DNA of 64,000 nt from Dipteris shenzhenensis (lineage: Eukaryota > Polypodiophyta > Polypodiopsida > Gleicheniales), in the NCBI GenBank assembly GCA_047967505.1, contig CM106538.1. The stretch is one strand, 5' to 3'. How positions within the stretch are numbered: position 1 is the first letter of the stretch; every line of letters starts with the position of its first letter. Shown piece after piece: positions 58,695 to 64,000 of this stretch. A model generated the notes under the pieces. That model saw only the letters and a list, made by a program, of their open reading frames with translations. It had not been told where the DNA came from and did no database searches. A program made the position numbers and the translations under genes.

Positions 58695-59714
58695 TAGATA
58701 AGGTCTGTGAGCCACTCAATGCCATGTTTGAAGCCTGGGAAGCTAGACTCAAACTCACGTTGAAAGGATAAAAGAATACCCAAATCCAACCATTGAATCT
58801 AGATGGTTCTAAGTATACAAAAAGATTTTTGAAGCTATTCAAGCTTTGAAAGAGTTGATTGCTAGACTTGAGCCTAAATTGAATGGATCACAAGGGGTAT
58901 TACCCAATCCTAGCCCAGATAACGTGCTTAGGATTCATAAGGAGCCACTTGTCAACGGAGCTCCTGGTGTTGAGTTGCCCAAAGATGTAACTTTGGTTGA
59001 GACACTGCTAGCATCTATGCTAGAAAGGCCAAATGAAAGTAGAAGCACATCTGAGCAGATTGCTAATAAGGAAATAGTTGCTCCTAAGGTGACGCTCTTG
59101 AACGATCCGCCTAGGGTTATGCCAAGTATAACCTATGAGCCATTGGTAGTGTCATAAGTCGAAGAACTATGGCCAAACGAGCTTTGGAAAGCCATTAGAG
59201 ATGCTAAGGATGGAAGCACAACACTCGAATCTGCTCTAATCACTAAAGTGGATGCAGATAAACCAACACCCAACTTAGATCTTGGGTCTTTGTCTAGAGA
59301 CATGGGTTCAAAAAAATCTGAAGACAGCAAGCCCGAATCATTGAAAACCCTACCTTCATACTTGGGAGAATATGAAAATAGGTCTCAAATACATAGATTA
59401 CTCTCACAGTGGAAATCCGTGCCACCAGCATTGGATTCCAGAAACCTACATGATTTATTATGGACTCCAGTGAGGTGCACTATTCCTCTATTAGACCTAC
59501 TAAACGTAAAACCGAAATTGTGGAGTGACATGGCAAAAATCCTCGAGAAGATGGGAGCCAAAAATAGCACAGCTACTCTGGAAAAAGAGATTGAGGATAA
59601 AGACAATCCTAGCCATTGCTATAGCCTATTCCCATCAATAAAGTTGGAGAATATTGCAAGGAAGAAGATGGTACGACCACTCTATGTGTTGAGTACAAAG
59701 ATGTAAAAACCATG

Positions 59715-60088
59715 GCTATACTCGAAATGGAGCAGGCGTTGCCATCATCACGAAACAAATTAGGGAAAATAGGAAAGACCAGCAATTAGAAAGACACATT
59801 GCCAAATTTTCCTTCTTTTCTTTGCTAGTGATACATGTGCATAATGCATGTGTGCAAGGTGTCAAGTGCATGTGAGGTATAAAGTGGAGCCTTACATGGA
59901 CACTTGTCATGATGAGAGTATTTACATGTAGTAAAGTAAAACCCATTGGGATAAAATCTTTACCTAATTATTAGAGGTAGTGCATATGGTAGTCTAGAGT
60001 GGAACTTGGGTGCCGGGAACTATGTGCAAAGTAATATGGCCACACACCACCTTTTCAGCTAAGATGTTGGGTTTGATATTTCCAACAC
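59715..60088 (-). repeat. Possible LTR relic on the minus strand
   Basis: On the minus strand a G-rich polypurine tract (GAGGGGGGG) is followed at about 60088 by TGTTGGAAATATCAAACCCA, a TG start right after a polypurine tract, as at the 3' LTR junction of retroelements. The LTR would extend leftward; its other end was not identified. Confidence 0.5.
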
Positions 60089-60179
60089 CCCCCCTCAAAC
60101 ACAACTCCTTTAACCTTTTCAGCTAAGGTGTTGGGTTTGATATTTCTAACACCCCCCCTCAAACACAACTCCTTTAACT
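60050..60179. repeat. Tandem duplication across the polypurine tract/LTR junction
   Basis: A unit of about 64 bp containing CTTTTCAGCTAAG, ATGTTGGGTTTGATATTTCC, then AACACCCCCCCTCAAACACA is present twice in tandem with two or three changes. Confidence 0.93.
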
Positions 60180-61300
60180 CTGCTAAGTGTGCACCTGACT
60201 CACACTAAGTATAGTGTGGAACCACCTGACTCATGCTAAGTGTGACATGCATCCACCTAAGACAGGTTGAGTATGGGCTCTTACCAGAGGCTGAGTATGG
60301 CCACCACAGAGCTCCAGAGGCTGTATTTCTACTATGATATGGTGAGAGGTCATTGGATGTTACATGGTGTTATGGAACTCAAGGACTAGAGGCTCTAGTG
60401 TGGTGTTATGCATTAGATGTTGCAAGAGCGTTACGAGTGTGCAGGATTGCAAGGCATACACACCCAATTACAAAGCACATTTCCTGGAATGCTTCCTAAA
60501 AGAAAAATTTAAGGGCTTTGGAGAGCCCTTTGAGATGTGGTGCAAGCCTTCTTACTACATCTTCAATCAAATCATCCCCACTGGATGTAGAAGCCATTCT
60601 CTTGGCCTCATTTCCAAAGCTTGGTGCTGCTTGCTTGCCTTTGTGAGACAGCAACATTGATGTAGCTCCATCCTTCATCTCATATCCGTTGTTGAGGTGT
60701 TGGTCATTCTTGATAGTAGCTCTTTCCTTGGGAGCAATGCCCTCCTTAATTGCTTCTTCTTCACAATGGTTACCCAATGTTGTGAAAACTGCCAATACAT
60801 AGTGACCAGTAGAGACGAGGCTTGTTCTCCACATGCAAAGCTCCATTAGAGAATCCTTTTGAGATGTAGGTTCAACACAACATGATCCTCCTCTACCATG
60901 AGGGTTTGATCAAATGATTCACCATTTGAGAGGCATGAGCTCCTCTTCTGCTGCATATGCAGAAAAACAGCAACCTGTAAAATGATAGTTAGCTCCATAG
61001 ATGAAGTTGGTTCTCCTTGTGTATAGATCCAATAGGAAAACCCTTTGGTGAGAATGTCCATCATGTTGAGCTCCTTATGTGGTTGAAAGTACATGACCAA
61101 ATTCTGCTAGAGTTGAGAGGCTAATTGAAACCCTAATTTGCAAGATTGAGGAAAAAACCTAAAGTCTAATTGAAAACCCTAATGGCTAATAGCTTCTAGC
61201 TAATGACGGAAACCCTAATGCTTGTAGAGTAGACGGGTAGAACAATACAAAATCCCCCCAAAGTACCAACAATGCACGGGAGAAACTAATGTGTAGCTTA
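60180..61300 (-). other. Possible retroelement internal remains
   Basis: Two minus-strand open stretches lie upstream of the polypurine tract. One (61100-60846) contains FQPHKELNMMDILTKGFSYW, which faintly resembles the ADILTK..-type end of copia RNase H. The other (60846-60496) contains RMASTSSGDDLIEDVVRRLA. Evidence is too weak to name a family. Confidence 0.3.
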
Positions 61301-61401
61301 TCATTAAAATGTATGATGTAGATTTGAAATGTGGAGATCCCAGGACTTCTCTAGTAATTTGCAATTTCATGTCTAACTACTTGCAATGGTCTGTTTCTCA
61401 C

Positions 61402-61425
61402 AAACACACATACACACACACACAC

Positions 61426-61461
<36 letters not shown>

Positions 61462-61518
61462 TTTTTGAAGTCTATGTGTGAATTATTGAAAAGTATCTGA
61501 TTTATATTGTCATAGGCT

Positions 61519-61581
<63 letters not shown>

Positions 61582-61622
61582 GAGAGGAGCTTTGTTTATA
61601 AGTATTTTAAATTAAGATGGTG

Positions 61623-61698
<76 letters not shown>

Positions 61699-61740
61699 CC
61701 CACACACACACACACACAAACACACACACAATGCATACAC
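61402..61740. repeat. CA/CT compound microsatellites
   Basis: Three compound tracts lie at about 61402-61457 (CA then CT), 61522-61580 (CT then CA) and 61625-61735 (CT then CA). ORFs here are artefacts. The region 61741-62140 has nothing recognisable. Confidence 0.97.
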
Positions 61741-62141
61741 ACAATGAATTTAAACATAGGAATAGAGAGAGCAATGACTTTCTATTTCTCACTCTACCTT
61801 TTCCTCATGGTCTTTATCATCCATACAAATAGACACCCAAGTTCTGTAGAGGTTGTGTCATAGCAAAGTAAATATAACTACATGAATTTTTAGCTTGAAA
61901 GCTATAAATATATAGAGAGGCAAGTCGCATTACTGATATACATATTTTGAAAAACTATATTTAGTAGGTACAATTTTCCATGTGCTAACTACCACGATGG
62001 CACCCATTGACCTTGCTATAAGCATTAGTATTTGATTAGGAATGCACAACTAGCACTTTTCATTACGTGAGAGGTAAAATAGTAGTGAAATTTCTATGAT
62101 ATGTACACACTATAATCTTGTTTCTTTTCTTATCTCCCAGG

Positions 62142-62664
62142 ATGATTCATGAACCAAGGATTTTGTCTCCTAGCCATGCTAGACGTAGTAGAGTCTGTGA
62201 TGCTACATGGAGGGCTAGACGTGCAATAGCTTAAAGTAGAGCTAGACGTTCTTTGCCAACAACTTTGTATAAGGTACTTGATACTATAGAACAGCTACAA
62301 AACAATAATGTGGCACCTCCTATCCTCATAGACCTAAATGATGGAGATATTGTTATACCCATAGCATGCTTGCAAGATATTGAGAGTGAGGTACTTGTGT
62401 TGCATTAGTGTACCATTTTACAAGACGGAGAACATTCAAAAATTGAAAGAGACTGTTTGTCATGTGGATATGATTATCCATATAATCCTAGCATAAAACA
62501 TATCTCTTTGCTTCCAATTTTCAATGGAAAATGCCTATTTCACAGTTTAGGTGATTTGGAATATGTATGTTCTATTTGTGGTGCTGTAGCATGGAAGGCA
62601 AAAGGAAAATCTATTCATACCTTTAGGGGAAATCAAGATCTTCTACTGCTGCGAGGTATTTTGT
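62142..62664 (+). pseudogene. Decayed gene, possibly Helitron-like
   Basis: After a CTCCCAG acceptor, one frame runs from MIHEPRILSPSHARRSRVCD through RRSLPTTLYKVLDTIEQLQN to CLSCGYDYPYNPSIKHISLL and LGDLEYVCSICGAVAWKAKG, with only two stops, and ends at a GT donor near 62656. H.LG.....C..CGA..W resembles the cysteine motif ahead of the Helitron helicase-like (Rep) domain in plants, and basic R-rich starts are also common there. No Rep or helicase motif is present in the window, so the assignment is tentative. Confidence 0.35.
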
Positions 62665-62904
62665 GAATCAAGCACTTGCATATGTGCTAGGTAATATTTT
62701 GTATTTTATTTGTAACTCTTATATTTACTTTTAAAGTAGATTATATTTTAAAATATTCTTGCTTTTAGATCAAACTGTGTGGAGGTGGTCTGTTTCTGCT
62801 GATGAGGTGGTTGACATCATTGAAAATTTTGAGATTCTCACGTAGTACAATATTGTGAAGTACTATTAAGTTTTGAACTATATTTTCCTACCTAAATAAT
62901 AATA

Positions 62905-63198
62905 TTGTTTTTCACGAACCATTACTACCCTTCACATCTTCTAATGGCTCTTTATGAGACATCCTATTATGGAGGGCTCATTGGTTACTATTACATTGCT
63001 CTCGATCATAACCACACTTCTGGTCGAGCCCATGTGACAGTGAGACAAATAGGTCGTGACAGAACATTAAATGTGGAATTCTCATGCGGTTTTCTGTATG
63101 ATGCTTGGATGTTGCAGATATATAGTACGGAGGGCCCCTCGTCGCATTGGGAAGAGCATGCGTTGGATTGGACCTTGGGTAGTCAGGGTCATCTATAG
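62905..63198 (+). CDS. Hypothetical 97-codon ORF
   Basis: The stretch has LLMALYETSYYGGLIGYYYI, DHNHTSGRAHVTVRQIGRDR and a Trp-rich tail. It lies downstream of, and in the same direction as, the decayed gene at 62142, and it could be a later exon. No family is recognised. Flanking 63199-63370 is AT-rich and ends in a CATA run. Confidence 0.25.
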   Translation: MFFTNHYYPSHLLMALYETSYYGGLIGYYYIALDHNHTSGRAHVTVRQIGRDRTLNVEFSCGFLYDAWMLQIYSTEGPSSHWEEHALDWTLGSQGHL

Positions 63199-63370
63199 TC
63201 TATCGTCGCCTTCATTTTAGGCTCTAGACTTTCTTGATTTGTAGTTGGGCAGCATCTTTTTGTTTTGGTGTATATTTGATTTGTTTTATGGGACTCTCTG
63301 TTTAAGATGTTTAGTTTGATTGTGCTTTGACTTTGCCTCTATATATACATACATACATACATATATGTTT

Positions 63371-63720
63371 TCAGATTGTCAAATACATGCTCTTCAATAT
63401 ATGTGGATCTTCATTCCCACTGGACATCTTTTTGACCCACTTTTTCAATTGAGATGGTCGCATTGGATTTTCATATGAGCATGTGTATCTGTCATCCACT
63501 GGTGGGACATATCCAGCTAGGTGGATCATATGATTTGGGTTATCTGGTCGTATTGGCCCTAGTTTGGTTGGATGACCACAACTTTCCACGAGGTTTTCAC
63601 ATCTTGGTTTTGCATTTAGGTTATGGGCATCTATTGTGTGATTTTTTGGCATCTATGCCCTCATATTCTCTTCGATTAGGCCTCTGTCAGAGTGCAATGG
63701 AATCTTGTGAACTATTGTCA
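63371..63720 (-). mobile_element. Family A fragment, copy A5
   Basis: The minus-strand reading MPKNHTIDAHNLNAKPRCEN, then HPTKLGPIRPDNPNHMIHLA, GYVPPVDDRYTCSYENPMRP and LKKWVKKMSSGNEDPHI aligns with the start of gag in copy A4 (57045-57290). It is truncated on both sides by CATA/TA microsatellites (63345-63365 and 63722-63796). Confidence 0.8.
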
Positions 63721-63721
63721 A

Positions 63722-63760
63722 CATATATATATATACATATATACATACATACATATAAAT

Positions 63761-63796
<36 letters not shown>
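63722..63796. repeat. (TACATA)/(TA)n microsatellite
   Basis: TATATACATACATACATATA-type runs. The remaining 63797-64000 shows only short ORFs and no recognisable feature. Confidence 0.95.
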
Positions 63797-64000
63797 GATA
63801 AATACTTCATCCCGGCCATGGAGCATTTGCCACCACAGGCAAACCTCTTGCATCCTATCTAGTGCGTTCATCGAAGAGAGTCAACAGAGCGTAATAAAAA
63901 ACCTCAAGAGCAAAGGTTTTCGGAGATTCACGATGGGGACAACAACAAATGTTTTGACATGCACATGTTCAATGAGGAGATCGATGAGATGATTGAAACA

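Larger units (their letters stand above)
56285..59706 (+). mobile_element. Family A Ty3/gypsy-like element, copy A4
   Basis: This plus-strand copy is the clearest view of family A. In order: an N-terminal region (56285-56990) with FQYVNNHGARIYRDYLGGY and CVDDHPIYFDIEPRVDYLW; a gag region (57030-57900); two zinc knuckles (about 58330-58440); a Lys/Glu/Pro linker (58440-59150); and a C-terminal region (59160-59706) with VEELWPNELWKAI and LLSQWKSVPPALDSRNLHDL. About ten in-frame stops interrupt it. No protease, reverse transcriptase, primer site or LTR was found around this copy, so it is truncated at both ends. Confidence 0.78.

Overview
This window looks like nuclear DNA of a land plant with a repeat-rich genome. 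The reasons are intron-split genes with GT..AG junctions, plant-type LTR retrotransposons with TGGTATCAGAGC-like primer sites, a fragment of plant 18S-ITS-28S rDNA, a phloem-protein-2 (PP2) lectin relic, a tRNA-derived SINE-like sequence, CCTAAA telomere-like arrays and many CT/CA microsatellites. I cannot name the species. The rDNA fragment has short spacers (about 320 bp and 250 bp), which argues against a typical conifer.

Layout. 1-1.9 kb: CT/GT microsatellites built around a long foldback. 2.1-2.8 kb: three related palindromic hairpins sharing a GCGCGTTAACGCG-type core. 3.3-7.1 kb: the most notable gene, intron-rich, with a ParB-like N-terminal region and a C-terminal amino-methyltransferase-like domain (beta-class order: motif IV-like segment, then motif I). 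7.9-8.3 kb: minisatellite. 8.9-10.2 kb: relic of a chromodomain Ty3/gypsy element. 11.2-14.3 kb: minus-strand copy of a Ty3/gypsy-like family here called A. 15.2-19.0 kb: palindromic tandem repeats followed by a decayed, intron-containing DDE-type transposase gene. 19.7-20.4 kb: an unknown minus-strand transposon-like ORF. 20.4-22.3 kb: a 1.2 kb TACA array and a CCTAAA array. 22.3-30.7 kb: mostly unrecognised DNA with a tandem-repeat coding relic, a PP2 pseudogene and the SINE. 30.7-33.2 kb: a truncated, mutated rDNA unit abutting a Ty1/copia fragment. 33-41.4 kb: mostly unrecognised, with a two-exon hypothetical gene and another transposon-like gene relic.

41.6-54.0 kb is a nested structure. 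A family A element on the minus strand, with its 5' LTR at 53065-53952, is interrupted by a second minus-strand Ty3/gypsy element (B, 43299-49126) flanked by a 5-bp CAACC duplication. B has lost the end of its integrase and part of its 3' LTR. 54-56.2 kb: CA/CT microsatellites. 56.3-59.7 kb: a plus-strand family A copy. 59.7-61.1 kb: an LTR/polypurine-tract relic with a tandem duplication. 62.1-63.2 kb: a decayed gene with a possible Helitron-like cysteine motif. 63.4-63.7 kb: another family A scrap.

Almost every coding region is broken by stops or frameshifts. The ParB/methyltransferase gene is the best preserved, but it also has one in-frame stop next to a splice site and one apparent frameshift. 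All assignments come from reading the sequence; no database search was run.
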